Below are positions 17,964 through 26,721 of a stretch of DNA of 64,000 bases, piece after piece; position 1 is the first letter of the stretch; each line of letters starts with the position of its first letter. Both the position numbers and the translations under genes were made by a program. The stretch comes from Flavobacteriaceae bacterium UBA4166 (GTDB lineage Bacteria > Bacteroidota > Bacteroidia > Flavobacteriales > Flavobacteriaceae), in contig DFVG01000030.1 of assembly GCA_002379985.1 (NCBI GenBank), positions 250,129-314,128 of the forward strand, written 5' to 3'. The notes under the pieces were generated by a model. That model ran no database searches. It was not told where the DNA came from and was given only the letters and a program-made list of their open reading frames with translations.

Positions 17964-18944
17964 ATGGGTGGTTTTGTCTTTCTTATTCCAGTGATTGTCA
18001 TTGGGTTTCTAATTCTTCTTTCCGGAATTTTTATTGTGAAGCAGCAAACGGCTGCAGTTATTGAACGCTTCGGAAGATTTCAAAGTATCCGAAACTCGGG
18101 CCTACAATTCAAGATCCCTGTATTCGACCGTATCGCGGGCCGCATCAATCTAAAAATTCAGCAATTAGATGTCATCGTAGAAACCAAAACCAAGGATGAT
18201 GTGTTTGTCCGACTGAAGATCTCGGTCCAATTTCAGGTAATTCGCGACAAAGTATATGACGCTTTCTACAAGCTTCAAAATCCGCATGATCAGATTACCT
18301 CTTATGTATTCGATGTGGTGCGTGCGGAAGTTCCGAAGATGAAATTAGATGATGTCTTTGAGCGAAAAGATGACATTGCTATTGCTGTAAAGACAGAACT
18401 GAACGATGCTATGATCGACTACGGATATGACATCATCAAGACACTTGTAACCGATATTGATCCCGACGTGCAAGTGAAAGCTGCGATGAACCGTATCAAT
18501 GCTGCTGAACGTGAAAAAGTAGCTGCCGAATATGAAGCCGAAGCAGAGCGTATCAAGATCGTAGCCAAGGCACGCGCAGAAGCAGAAAGCAAGCGCTTAC
18601 AAGGACAAGGAATTGCCGATCAACGGCGTGAGATCGCACGCGGACTCGAAGAAAGTGTGGATGTATTGAACAATGTGGGAATTAATTCTCAAGAGGCTTC
18701 GGCCCTGATTGTTGTTACACAACATTATGATACGTTGCAGTCTATTGGGGAAGAAACCAATACAAATCTTATCCTTTTACCGAACTCACCACAAGCAGGA
18801 AGCAACATGCTTAACGACATGATCGCTTCTTTTGTAGCAAGTAATAAGATTGGGGAAGAGATGAAAAAACAAAACGAAGCTCGGGGAATAACTCCGCAAA
18901 AAACAAAGCGCAGACCGCCTTCAAGTAGCGGATACGATGATTAA
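17964..18944 (+). CDS. SPFH/stomatin-prohibitin domain membrane protein
   Basis: 326 residues. An N-terminal membrane segment (about 4-26) is followed by the SPFH core (KQQTAAVIERFGRFQ onward) and an Ala/Glu-rich coiled-coil (AAEREKVAAEYEAEAERIK, about 175-225). Members of this family (QmcA/stomatin-like) form oligomers in the inner membrane and organise or shield membrane proteases. No NfeD partner gene is adjacent. A strong terminator follows at 18950-18973, so it appears monocistronic. Confidence 0.92.
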   Translation: MGGFVFLIPVIVIGFLILLSGIFIVKQQTAAVIERFGRFQSIRNSGLQFKIPVFDRIAGRINLKIQQLDVIVETKTKDDVFVRLKISVQFQVIRDKVYDAFYKLQNPHDQITSYVFDVVRAEVPKMKLDDVFERKDDIAIAVKTELNDAMIDYGYDIIKTLVTDIDPDVQVKAAMNRINAAEREKVAAEYEAEAERIKIVAKARAEAESKRLQGQGIADQRREIARGLEESVDVLNNVGINSQEASALIVVTQHYDTLQSIGEETNTNLILLPNSPQAGSNMLNDMIASFVASNKIGEEMKKQNEARGITPQKTKRRPPSSSGYDD

Positions 18945-18949
18945 AAAAA

Positions 18950-18973
18950 GGCCGGAAGTTTCCGGCCCTTTTT
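18950..18973 (+). terminator. Intrinsic terminator of the SPFH gene
   Basis: GGCCGGAA (18950-18957) / TTCCGGCC (18960-18967) followed by a T-run; a preceding A-run allows function on the minus strand too, for the DUF6327 gene. Confidence 0.88.
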
Positions 18974-19000
18974 GCTTATACTAATGGTTGGTTGGGGAGA

Positions 19001-19237
19001 TTAGCTATACTTTTTCAGAATTTTCTTTATTCCAAAACCTAACACAGGCGCTAAAACACGCATTAAAAGTCCTGCTGTTGCGGCACTACCAATGATGGTC
19101 GTTGCCATACTAGGAAGCGAAAAACTTTCCTTGGTTTCGTGCATCGAGAGTTTTAACTCCTCTTTATCGATCTCCGATTGCAAACGAAGCCAATGTAGGT
19201 CTTTGTCTATTTCTTCGAAAGAGTTATACTGCTTCAT
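19001..19237 (-). CDS. DUF6327 family small protein
   Basis: 78 residues. The N-terminal part (NSFEEIDKDLHWLRLQSEIDKEELKLS) is charged and helical; the C-terminal part has a Gly/Ala-rich hydrophobic stretch (TTIIGSAATAGLLMRVLAPVLGFGI) that could insert in the membrane. It matches the small flavobacterial family I know as DUF6327. Its ATG overlaps the holin-like gene by 14 bp, so the YtxH-holin-DUF6327 trio is one transcript. Function unknown; an envelope-stress role is commonly suspected for YtxH neighbours. Confidence 0.85.
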   Translation of the reverse strand: MKQYNSFEEIDKDLHWLRLQSEIDKEELKLSMHETKESFSLPSMATTIIGSAATAGLLMRVLAPVLGFGIKKILKKYS

Positions 19238-19658
19238 CTTCGTAAGGAGTATGAGTTTGTGATTCTTTAATTTCTTTGTTTTCTACACGCTCTTTGGGTG
19301 TAAATCCATCGTCGTCCACCACCAGATCAGAGAATTTACGGATCAAGACACGTTCCAGCGGTTTTCTGGCAAATATCAACAGTAATATGAAAACTAATGT
19401 GTAGAACCCAGCCAATATAAAATACCCTGTGTATCGCTCTTCAAAAAAACTTCCCATCCACAATGCGATGCCTATGGATAGAAAAAACAAGACGAAAAGA
19501 CCAACACTTCCCAACACTAAAAAATTGACCAAACGCGTTGTAAACTGCATGGAAGATTTAAACAAGCGGAGTTTATAATACTCCGCTGTATTGTTAATGT
19601 ATTCCTGAGTCTTGGTTGCGTTTAGCTCCAGCTTCTTTGTGATGGATTCTAAGGGCAT
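19224..19658 (-). CDS. Phage-holin-superfamily-like (YqjE-type) membrane protein
   Basis: 144 residues with two adjacent membrane helices (about 42-70 and 77-97) between an amphipathic N-terminus and an acidic tail. This is the layout of the YqjE/Actino-holin superfamily, named for holins but chromosomal and not lytic here. No phage genes are near. It sits between YtxH and DUF6327, 3 bp after the YtxH stop. Confidence 0.8.
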   Translation of the reverse strand: MPLESITKKLELNATKTQEYINNTAEYYKLRLFKSSMQFTTRLVNFLVLGSVGLFVLFFLSIGIALWMGSFFEERYTGYFILAGFYTLVFILLLIFARKPLERVLIRKFSDLVVDDDGFTPKERVENKEIKESQTHTPYEDEAV

Positions 19659-19661
19659 ATA

Positions 19662-20045
19662 TTATGCTGAAGTAGTTGCTTTCTTAGCTGTTGTTTTCGC
19701 TTTTGCTTCCGTAGCTTCTTTTTGAAGTTTTGCGTTCTGTTTGCGCAGTGCTTCTAGTTTTTCTTCCATCGCTACAAGAATATCATCAGCTTTATAACTT
19801 GCCGAAGAAAGGGTGTCTTCTAATTTTTGTTCAAAATTAAGCTTGGCAACGCGTGCTTTTTCACTGATCGTCGATGCTGTTTCTTGTGCTTGTTGGTTGA
19901 TTCTTTTTTGCGCCTTTTTCGCTTCTTTACTTATTTTCTTTCTGGTTTTCTCACCTTTATCGGGCGCATATAAAATTCCAATTCCGGCACCAATGGCGGC
20001 TCCGGTCAATAATGCTAATAGGGTTTGTCCTGTATTCGATGCCAT
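19662..20045 (-). CDS. YtxH domain-containing protein
   Basis: 127 residues. The Gly-rich hydrophobic opening LLALLTGAAIGAGIGILYAPDKGEKTRKKI is the YtxH signature (membrane helix about 8-26), followed by a Lys/Ala-rich coiled-coil tail ending in AKTTAKKATTSA. YtxH is a general-stress-induced protein in Bacillus; the molecular role is unknown. First gene of the three-gene unit, with a -7 box at 20076-20083. Confidence 0.9.
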   Translation of the reverse strand: MASNTGQTLLALLTGAAIGAGIGILYAPDKGEKTRKKISKEAKKAQKRINQQAQETASTISEKARVAKLNFEQKLEDTLSSASYKADDILVAMEEKLEALRKQNAKLQKEATEAKAKTTAKKATTSA

Positions 20046-20075
20046 AATAGTAGTTTTTGTTTAAGTTATCTTACA

Positions 20076-20083
20076 CAAAGATA
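20076..20083 (-). promoter_or_regulatory. -7 promoter box of the YtxH operon
   Basis: TATCTTTG on the minus strand, 30 nt before the YtxH ATG. The only upstream TTG is too close to be a -33 element. Confidence 0.5.
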
Positions 20084-20185
20084 CGCCGCAGGGCAAGGCA
20101 TCGCTGTTAATAACCGGTTAATAGTAAAAATAGAACTTGTAAAGATTTCTTAAAGCGCTATTTTTTTTGCCAAAATCTCTTAAAA

Positions 20186-21868
20186 TCAGTTGGTTTTGTC
20201 AAGTTTGGCCCACGAGTCTCGTAGGGGTACCGTACGGTTAAAGACTTTTTTCGCTTCGGAAGAATCCTTATCGACCGTAAAGTATCCTAATCGTTGAAAT
20301 TGTACCGTGTCTTCCACGTTCAAAGAAGCCAGACTTGGTTCTGCATAGGCGGTAATCACTTCTAATGAATTGGGATTAATAAACTCCATAAAATCTTTCT
20401 CCTTATGGCCGTCCGGCGCGGGTTCTGTGAACAATCGATCGTACAACCGAACTTCCACCGGAAGCGCGTGTTTGGCAGAAACCCAATGCAGGGTTCCTTT
20501 TACTTTTCGCTGTGACGCTTCTGTACCACTACCGCTTTTACTTTCTTCATCGTAGGTACAATACACGGTCGTCACATTTCCATCAGCATCTTTTTCTACA
20601 GAATCAGCCTGAATGATATACGCGTTTTTCAAACGGACTTCCTTTCCTAACTTCAAGCGGAAGAATTTTCGATTGGCTTCTTCTCTAAAATCTTCTTTTT
20701 CAATATATAGTTCTCGAGAAAAAGGCACTTCTCTGTCGCCTGCACTAACATCTTCAGGGTTGTTTTCGGCAACCAACCATTCTTCTTTGTCTTCCGGATA
20801 ATTGGTAATAACCACTTTCAAAGGATCTAGAACAGTCATCACCCGAGGTGCACGCTTGTTGAGGTCTTCACGCACATTGAATTCCAAATGTGATACATCA
20901 ATTATGTTCTCACGTTTTCCCACTCCAATACTTTCAGCAAAATTGCGAATGGATTGAGGGGTGTATCCTCTTCGGCGCAAGCCAGAAATCGTTGGCATTC
21001 GTGGGTCATCCCAACCAGAGACAACTCCTTCTTCTACTAATTTCAATAATTTTCGTTTGCTAACCACCGTATGGCTTAAGTTGCGACGGGCGAATTCGCG
21101 CTGTTTCGGTCTTAGTTTGGAAGCATCATAGACTTGATCTAAGAACCAATCGTACAACTCCCGATGCGGTAAAAATTCTAAGGTACAAAGGGAATGAGAT
21201 ACCTGCTCGATATAGTCGCTTTCCCCATGCGTCCAATCGTACATCGGAAAGATCTTCCAATCGGTACCGGTTCGGTGATGGTGCTTATGCAACACTCTAT
21301 ACATTACTGGATCACGCATGAGCATGTTCCCGGAGGCCATATCAATCTTGGCGCGCAACACATGACTTCCCTCGCCTTCTTCTCCATTTTTCATTTGTTC
21401 GAAAAGGGCTAACGACTCTACTACGGGTCTATTTCGAAACGGACTCTCAACTCCGGGTTCATTTGGGGTTCCTTTCTGTTCCGCAATTAAAATAGAGGTT
21501 TGTGAATCTACATAGGCTTTACCATCTTTGATAAGTTGCACCGCCCAGTCATAGAGTTGTTGAAAATAATCTGAAGCGTAACGTTCTTCCGCCCATTCAA
21601 AACCCAACCAAGAAATATCACGTTTGATGGCGTCTACAAATTCTTGCTCTTCTTTAGCAGGATTGGTATCATCAAAACGAAGGTTTACCGGGGCGTTGTA
21701 AGTTTCTCCCAAACCAAAGTTCAAACAAATGGAAGAAGCGTGCCCAATGTGCAGATATCCATTCGGTTCCGGTGGAAATCGAAACCGTAGGTCTGAGGGG
21801 CTATAATTTCCTTTTAGATCATCTTCTATAATGTGCTCAATAAAATTAAGCGGTTCTTCTTTGGCCAT
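20186..21868 (-). CDS. glnS: Glutamine--tRNA ligase
   Basis: 560 residues. The class I signature is PPEPNGYLHIGHA (about 31-43) and the KMSKS counterpart is VVSKRKLL; DDTNPAKEEQEFVDAI is GlnRS-specific. It charges tRNA-Gln directly. Together with gltX it indicates a direct glutaminylation route. Divergent from folB, with facing -7 boxes between them. Confidence 0.98.
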   Translation of the reverse strand: MAKEEPLNFIEHIIEDDLKGNYSPSDLRFRFPPEPNGYLHIGHASSICLNFGLGETYNAPVNLRFDDTNPAKEEQEFVDAIKRDISWLGFEWAEERYASDYFQQLYDWAVQLIKDGKAYVDSQTSILIAEQKGTPNEPGVESPFRNRPVVESLALFEQMKNGEEGEGSHVLRAKIDMASGNMLMRDPVMYRVLHKHHHRTGTDWKIFPMYDWTHGESDYIEQVSHSLCTLEFLPHRELYDWFLDQVYDASKLRPKQREFARRNLSHTVVSKRKLLKLVEEGVVSGWDDPRMPTISGLRRRGYTPQSIRNFAESIGVGKRENIIDVSHLEFNVREDLNKRAPRVMTVLDPLKVVITNYPEDKEEWLVAENNPEDVSAGDREVPFSRELYIEKEDFREEANRKFFRLKLGKEVRLKNAYIIQADSVEKDADGNVTTVYCTYDEESKSGSGTEASQRKVKGTLHWVSAKHALPVEVRLYDRLFTEPAPDGHKEKDFMEFINPNSLEVITAYAEPSLASLNVEDTVQFQRLGYFTVDKDSSEAKKVFNRTVPLRDSWAKLDKTN

Positions 21869-21897
21869 GCGATTGTATTAGGGTTGCTAGCAAAGGA

Positions 21898-21920
21898 CAA
21901 AGGTAAAAAAAGTATCTTTG
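21898..21920. promoter_or_regulatory. Divergent -7 boxes for glnS and folB
   Basis: TACCTTTG on the minus strand (21905-21898) for glnS and TATCTTTG on the plus strand (21913-21920) for folB lie 7 bp apart in a 67-bp divergent gap. Their -33 regions would overlap the opposite promoter, so the two may compete for polymerase. Confidence 0.55.
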
Positions 21921-21935
21921 CGGAAAGCATTCTCT

Positions 21936-22304
21936 ATGAGTTCCATTCGATTAAAAAATATTCGAATTTTCGCCCATCACGGCTGTTTGACAGAAGAAGA
22001 AAAAATTGGAAGTGATTATTTAGTCAATCTGAAGGTAAGCGCCGATCTTTCGAAAGCGGCACAAACAGATGCCCTTTCTGATACGGTAGATTATGTACAG
22101 CTGAATCATATTGTAAAAACCGAAATGGCAAAGAGATCGAAACTCCTAGAGCATGTGGGACAACGCATCATCGATCGTATTTTTAAAGAACTTGCTATTG
22201 TCACCGAAGTACGCGTTTCGGTGGCGAAAGTAAATCCGCCTATTGGAGGAGATGTTGCTTCGGTGAGTGTCACCATGCATGGCCAACGGGAAATCGCCAA
22301 ATAA
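21936..22304 (+). CDS. folB: Dihydroneopterin aldolase
   Basis: About 122 residues beginning MSSIRLKNIRIFAHHGCLTEEE. The FAHHGCLTEEEKIG segment and the lysine-containing KVNPPIGGDVASVSV end are family hallmarks. It cleaves 7,8-dihydroneopterin to 6-hydroxymethyl-dihydropterin and glycolaldehyde in folate synthesis. An upstream TTG at 21918 is inside the -7 box, so ATG 21936 is used. Confidence 0.95.
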   Translation: MSSIRLKNIRIFAHHGCLTEEEKIGSDYLVNLKVSADLSKAAQTDALSDTVDYVQLNHIVKTEMAKRSKLLEHVGQRIIDRIFKELAIVTEVRVSVAKVNPPIGGDVASVSVTMHGQREIAK

Positions 22305-22328
22305 TAGCGTTTTTATTGGTATTATTTT

Positions 22329-22336
22329 TATATTTG
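22329..22336 (+). promoter_or_regulatory. -7 promoter box of tRNA-Cys
   Basis: TATATTTG, 11 nt before the mature tRNA 5' end. Only a weak T-rich -33 region is visible at about 22309. Confidence 0.5.
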
Positions 22337-22347
22337 CGGTCGCAATT

Positions 22348-22418
22348 GGCATCGTGGCCGAGTGGCTAGGCAGAGCTCTGCAAAAGCTTGTACAGCGGTT
22401 CGAATCCGCTCGATGCCT
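22348..22418 (+). tRNA. tRNA-Cys (GCA)
   Basis: 71-nt cloverleaf: acceptor GGCATCG/CGATGCC, D arm GCC...GGC, anticodon loop CTGCAAA giving GCA, T loop TTCGAAT with stem AGCGG/CCGCT, and U discriminator as expected for Cys. CCA is not encoded. Confidence 0.95.
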
Positions 22419-22425
22419 CACCAAA

Positions 22426-22453
22426 ACCTTCAGAACATTCTGGAGGTTTTTTT
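22426..22453. terminator. Terminator between tRNA-Cys and LysE gene
   Basis: ACCTTCAGAA (22426-22435) / TTCTGGAGGT (22438-22447), 10-bp stem with one G-U type pair, 2-nt loop, then seven T. An A-run on the other side allows use by the convergent LysE gene. Confidence 0.85.
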
Positions 22454-23168
22454 ATTCAATAGGTTCTTCCACAGGAGGTATGGGTTTCTCTAACGGATGT
22501 GTTTTTCCAGGAATGCGCTCTAGTCCGGCCTGTATTTGCTTCGGAAAGATCCCTTCAAGTAACAACAGAACGCCAAATCCGGCGATGATAATACTCACCC
22601 ACTTCTTCGTTTTTATGACAAAGCGAGGTGTCATCCGACTCTTAAGTCGTTTGGCCAACGCAATTTTCAGAAGATCAGTACAAAAAAATACAATAAGAAC
22701 GGTAGCTAGAAACAACAGCACCCCATTTTCAGAAGTGGTTAAGGCATTCGCCATGATGATGGTCCCGATCCAACCGGCAAGCACTCCAAAATTCACGAAA
22801 TTCAGCAGAAATCCTTTCAGAAAAAGATTCCCTAACTTCTTTTTCACCTTTAACGAATAGTGTTCTCGTACAATTTTAAAGAACGATCGATTGGTACGAA
22901 TGTAGGAAATCACACCGTAAGCAATGAGCACCACACCTCCAAAAATGAGCAACCCGGGATCGTCTTTTACTTTCGTAAGAATCTGACTGGTACTGTAATA
23001 CGCTACTAAAATGAACAGAATATCTGCGAAAATAGCGCCAAGATCAAAGAAGAGTCCGGCTTTAAAGCCTTTGGTAATACTGGTTTCAATCAGGGTAAAA
23101 AAGACAGGGCCTACTGCAAATGCCAGCAGGAATCCGTAAAAGGCCGCATATCCAATACCATCAAACAT
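22452..23168 (-). CDS. LysE family translocator
   Basis: 238 residues with about six hydrophobic helices and the N-terminal LAFAVGPVFFTLIETSITKGFKAG signature of LysE/RhtB exporters. It would export an amino acid or related small molecule across the inner membrane; the substrate cannot be inferred. The C-terminus ends in an unusual Pro/Glu tail (PLEKPIPPVEEPIE). Lies 26 bp after rnr on the same strand. Confidence 0.88.
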   Translation of the reverse strand: MFDGIGYAAFYGFLLAFAVGPVFFTLIETSITKGFKAGLFFDLGAIFADILFILVAYYSTSQILTKVKDDPGLLIFGGVVLIAYGVISYIRTNRSFFKIVREHYSLKVKKKLGNLFLKGFLLNFVNFGVLAGWIGTIIMANALTTSENGVLLFLATVLIVFFCTDLLKIALAKRLKSRMTPRFVIKTKKWVSIIIAGFGVLLLLEGIFPKQIQAGLERIPGKTHPLEKPIPPVEEPIE

Positions 23169-23194
23169 GAAATGTAAAAGTACAAATATCTAGC

Positions 23195-25405
23195 TTAGTC
23201 TTCGAGGTCTTTTCGATGTCCCAGCATTAAAAAGTCAAGATGTTTTCGAACCAGATCGGCTTGTTTCACTTTTACATAGACCTCATCTCCTAAGGTATAG
23301 CGATGATGGGTGCGTTGCCCTATCACGGCATATTCCTCTTTATCAAATACATAGTGATCATCTTTCAAATCTTGAAGACGTACCATACCTTCACATTTAT
23401 TCGAAATGATCTCCACGTAAATGCCCCATTCGGTCACGCCGGAAATCACGCCAAGAAAATCTTGATCTTGATGCTCCTGCATATATTTCACCTGCATGTA
23501 CTTGACACTATCCCGCTCTGCATTAGCGGCAAGGTTTTCCATTTCACTGCTGTGACCACATTTATCTTCTATCGGATCTTCTTTCGCTGAATCCTTTCCA
23601 TCCAGATAATGTTGTAGCAATCGATGCACCATGACATCAGGATAGCGTCGAATAGGAGAAGTAAAGTGTGTATAGTAGTCGAATGAGAGTCCGTAGTGCC
23701 CAATATTATGCGTCGTGTATACCGCTTTGCTCATACTTCTGATGGCCAGCGTATCGACAAGGTTTTGTTCTTTTTTTCCGACCACATCGCTTAACAACTT
23801 GTTCAAGGAAGCCGCAGTCGACTTACGGTCGCGTGTATTCATAGAATAGCCGAATCGCTTTACAAATTTTTCTAAGGCGGCGATCTTTTCATCATCCGGC
23901 TCGTCGTGTACGCGGTAGACAAAGGTTTTCTTCGGATTCTGTTTCCCGATGAATTCGGCCACACTTCGGTTTGCCAACAACATAAATTCTTCAATCAGTT
24001 TGTTAGCGTCTTTACTTTCTTTGAAATAAACCCCTTCTGGTTCGTTGTGTTCATCCAAGATGAATTTTACTTCCACTTTGTCAAACGAAATCGCGCCTTT
24101 TCGCATGCGGTTGGTGCGCAGCTTTTTTGCTAATGAATCTAAGGTTAGAATGGCCTCAGCTATTGGAGATTCTACCGTATATTCTTTTCCGCTCAGTGCT
24201 ATCTCCTTCGGAATTACTGCATTTTCAGCATTGCCATGCTCAATCACGGCTTGGGCTTCTTCATACGCAAAACGTGCATCGCTATACGTCACCGTTCTTC
24301 CGAACCATTGATCGACAACTTCCGCTTTTTTGTTCATTTCAAAAACAGCAGAGAACGTATATTTTTCTTCATTGGGGCGAAGCGAACACGCATTATTCGA
24401 TAAAATTTCCGGAAGCATGGGTACGACACGATCTACCAGATACACCGACGTGGCCCGCTCAAAGGCTTCATCATCTAACACATTTCCGGGCTGTAGATAG
24501 TGAGATACATCAGCAATATGAATTCCTATTTCGTAATTTCCGTTCTCCAAGGTTTCAAAAGAAAGCGCATCGTCAAAATCCTTTGCATCTTTTGGATCGA
24601 TAGTGAAGGTAAGAACCTCTCGCATATCGCGACGCTTCTTGATCTCTTTTTCGTGAATTCTGGTATCGAGATTATTAGCAAAATCTTCTACCTCTTTCGG
24701 AAATTCATAAGGGAGTCCGTATTGCGCTAAAATCGCATGAATTTCGGTGTGGTGTTCTCCAGGTTTTCCCAGGACTTTGATAATGCTGCCTACAGGAGAA
24801 TCGGAATGTGCTTCCCATCCTTCCATTTTAACCAGTACTTTATCTCCATTATTAGCATTACCAATCTGACTCTTCGGAACAAAAATATCAGTAGGCATGT
24901 TGTAACCATTGCATTGCACAAAAGCAAAACGTTCAGAAATTTCGATGGTCCCCACAAATTCGGTACGTTTCCGCTGCAGTACTTTCGTTATTTCTCCTTC
25001 TAATTTTCCATGTTTTCTCCGTTTGAAAACATAGACCTCCACAACATCTCCATGTAAGGCTCTATTGGTATTCTTTTGATTGACAAAAATATCGTCTTCC
25101 AATCCTTCCACAATAATGTAGGCTTGGCCTCGACTGGTCATATCTACCACTCCGGTATGATAATCTTTAGAAGGCACCAAAACATATTTACCACGGCTCA
25201 CTTCATGGATGGTCCCTTTTTCGGTAAGCTTCTTGAGCTTTTTGGTGATATGATTTCGCGTGCTGGGATCATTTACCCCTAATTGCGCGGCAATCTGTTT
25301 ATAATTTAGCGGTGTATTATTATGTTTCCGAAGGACCGTAAGTAGTTGTTCTGTAAGGGCTTGATGCTGTTGTTTTTTTCCTCTTCTCTTTTTTCGTTTC
25401 GGCAT
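23195..25405 (-). CDS. rnr: Ribonuclease R
   Basis: 736 residues: a very basic N-terminus (MPKRKKRRGKK), a winged-helix region to about residue 75, cold-shock domains, the RNB catalytic domain with DPKDAKDFDDALSFE (metal-binding aspartates, about 272-286), and a C-terminal S1 domain with GVISGVTEWGIYVEI. It is a processive 3'-5' exoribonuclease that degrades structured RNA. It ends the minus-strand block adjoining the candidate origin. Confidence 0.97.
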   Translation of the reverse strand: MPKRKKRRGKKQQHQALTEQLLTVLRKHNNTPLNYKQIAAQLGVNDPSTRNHITKKLKKLTEKGTIHEVSRGKYVLVPSKDYHTGVVDMTSRGQAYIIVEGLEDDIFVNQKNTNRALHGDVVEVYVFKRRKHGKLEGEITKVLQRKRTEFVGTIEISERFAFVQCNGYNMPTDIFVPKSQIGNANNGDKVLVKMEGWEAHSDSPVGSIIKVLGKPGEHHTEIHAILAQYGLPYEFPKEVEDFANNLDTRIHEKEIKKRRDMREVLTFTIDPKDAKDFDDALSFETLENGNYEIGIHIADVSHYLQPGNVLDDEAFERATSVYLVDRVVPMLPEILSNNACSLRPNEEKYTFSAVFEMNKKAEVVDQWFGRTVTYSDARFAYEEAQAVIEHGNAENAVIPKEIALSGKEYTVESPIAEAILTLDSLAKKLRTNRMRKGAISFDKVEVKFILDEHNEPEGVYFKESKDANKLIEEFMLLANRSVAEFIGKQNPKKTFVYRVHDEPDDEKIAALEKFVKRFGYSMNTRDRKSTAASLNKLLSDVVGKKEQNLVDTLAIRSMSKAVYTTHNIGHYGLSFDYYTHFTSPIRRYPDVMVHRLLQHYLDGKDSAKEDPIEDKCGHSSEMENLAANAERDSVKYMQVKYMQEHQDQDFLGVISGVTEWGIYVEIISNKCEGMVRLQDLKDDHYVFDKEEYAVIGQRTHHRYTLGDEVYVKVKQADLVRKHLDFLMLGHRKDLED

Positions 25406-25502
25406 AGATTGTAGTTAAGCGGTAAAAATACATTTTATAGCGCAAAAGCAGTTCCCATTTTGTAAAGATTTAATACATTCGTAATACGCTAGTTAGCCAG
25501 CT

Positions 25503-25742
25503 TTGGAACAGTTTGTAACGATCGCCACTTTCACCTATCCCAGCGAATATGCTGTCCTCCGTCTGCTCTTAGAACGGGAGGAAATTCCACATGTTTTTCA
25601 AAATGAGACCATGATAGGTGTTCTCCCTTTTCATAGCAACGCCGTAGGGGGCATTCGCCTAAAAGTCCACGAAAGCGACGTCACCAAAGCAACAGAGATT
25701 ATCACCCAACTCAATCAAAGCGATCATCTACGCATCGTTTAG
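25503..25742 (+). CDS. DUF2007 domain-containing small protein
   Basis: 79 residues starting at a TTG, because a stop codon lies just upstream and no ATG is available. The content (TFTYPSEYAVLRLLLEREEIPHVFQNE, then GGIRLKVHESDVTKATEII) fits the DUF2007 putative signal-transducing family, a ferredoxin-like alpha-beta fold of unknown function. It is divergent from rnr and immediately precedes the long AT-rich gap. Confidence 0.85.
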   Translation: MEQFVTIATFTYPSEYAVLRLLLEREEIPHVFQNETMIGVLPFHSNAVGGIRLKVHESDVTKATEIITQLNQSDHLRIV

Positions 25743-26278
25743 CTTCCAGAAGTAGTTTTCAACATATATAGTATATACTTTTTTTCTTTTAAAATTTTTA
25801 AATAAAAATGATGCTTATTATGGGATGTTGATAAGCGGTATAACTTTTTAAGGAGAACTTTTTTATTTTCTAAAACATGTTTTTAGCAACAATCAATTAA
25901 CAAATATTTAAGAGTATTAGGGCTTGAATTACAAGGGCTTTATTGCTACTATCAACAGTTGTTAATAACCTACAAACACCTTTTATTTTTTATAAATTAC
26001 CCTTTTATTATTTGTTGGAAACCGAAAATTTGAGGTTGAAAAATACTGTAGAATACCACCTATTTTTTTTTGGATAAAAACGAGATTCTCTCATATGAAA
26101 AATACTAAGGTAATCTCCAAATAATGTTTTGGTAAAGTTGCTAACAACGAAGCACACATTTGTTAACGTAACTTTACTTCAATGTTAATTGCCTGCCGTT
26201 TGTGATTTCTTTTAAAAATAGGTTTCAATGCTGTTCTGAACCATCCCCATCGCGTATATTTGTAGAAAACAATTCATT
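25743..26278. other. 536-bp AT-rich intergenic region, candidate replication origin
   Basis: By far the longest gap here, with no ORF. It contains an AT-only tract around 25778-25808 and DnaA-box-like 9-mers in one orientation: TGTTGATAA (25826-25834, one mismatch from TGTGGATAA), TGTTAATAA (25960-25968, two mismatches) and TTTGGATAA (26069-26077, one mismatch). An inverted near-copy (25949-25957) pairs with the second. Genes to the left are mostly minus, those just right are plus, as expected around an origin. No exact DnaA box is present and dnaA is not here, so this stays a hypothesis. Confidence 0.4.
26255..26262 (+). promoter_or_regulatory. -7 promoter box of rpiB
   Basis: TATATTTG, 16 nt before the rpiB ATG; the -33 region is weak (TTC around 26234). 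Confidence 0.5.
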
Positions 26279-26710
26279 ATGAAAATAGCGATAGGAAACG
26301 ATCATGCAGGTACCGCCTATAAGAATCGTATAGTTGCATTTTTAGAAGGAGAAGGTCACGATGTAACCAATGTGGGTACTGATGCTAACGATAGTGTAGA
26401 TTATCCTGATTTTGTACATCCTGTGGCTGAAGCAGTGAGTTCACAAACAGTTGATTTTGGAATTATTATCTGTGGAAGCGGAAACGGTGCTTCTATGACG
26501 GCCAACAAACATCAAAAGGTGCGCTCTGCCTTGTGTTGGACCAAAGAGATCGTAGCCCTAGCTCGTGAACATAATGATGCTAACGTATTAAGTATCCCGG
26601 CGCGATTTACGAGTGAACCACAAGCCCTAGATATGGTAAAGACTTTCTTATCTACAGATTTTGAAGGAGGTCGCCATCTTAGACGTGTAGAAAAAATAGC
26701 CTGCTCATAA
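26279..26710 (+). CDS. rpiB: Ribose 5-phosphate isomerase B
   Basis: 143 residues beginning MKIAIGNDHAG, with the RpiB motifs CGSGNGASMTANKHQKVRSALC and REHNDANVLSIPAR. The typical catalytic Cys of RpiB (CGTGIG) is present as CGSGNG. It interconverts ribose 5-phosphate and ribulose 5-phosphate in the pentose phosphate pathway. First gene of a plus-strand run with the CDF transporter and GNAT genes, with gaps of 5-11 bp. Confidence 0.95.
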   Translation: MKIAIGNDHAGTAYKNRIVAFLEGEGHDVTNVGTDANDSVDYPDFVHPVAEAVSSQTVDFGIIICGSGNGASMTANKHQKVRSALCWTKEIVALAREHNDANVLSIPARFTSEPQALDMVKTFLSTDFEGGRHLRRVEKIACS

Positions 26711-26721
26711 CCTATGTGACC

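Noticed and set aside
19224..19658. Holin-like gene as a prophage remnant
   Set aside because: No phage structural, lysis or integrase genes are present; YqjE-type proteins are chromosomal.
22267..22860. Plus-strand open frame of 197 codons across tRNA-Cys
   Set aside because: It overlaps a clear tRNA-Cys and the antisense of the LysE gene; the protein has no recognisable pattern.
24127..24603. 158-codon antisense frame in rnr
   Set aside because: Fully antisense to conserved RNB-domain codons; no promoter or protein pattern.
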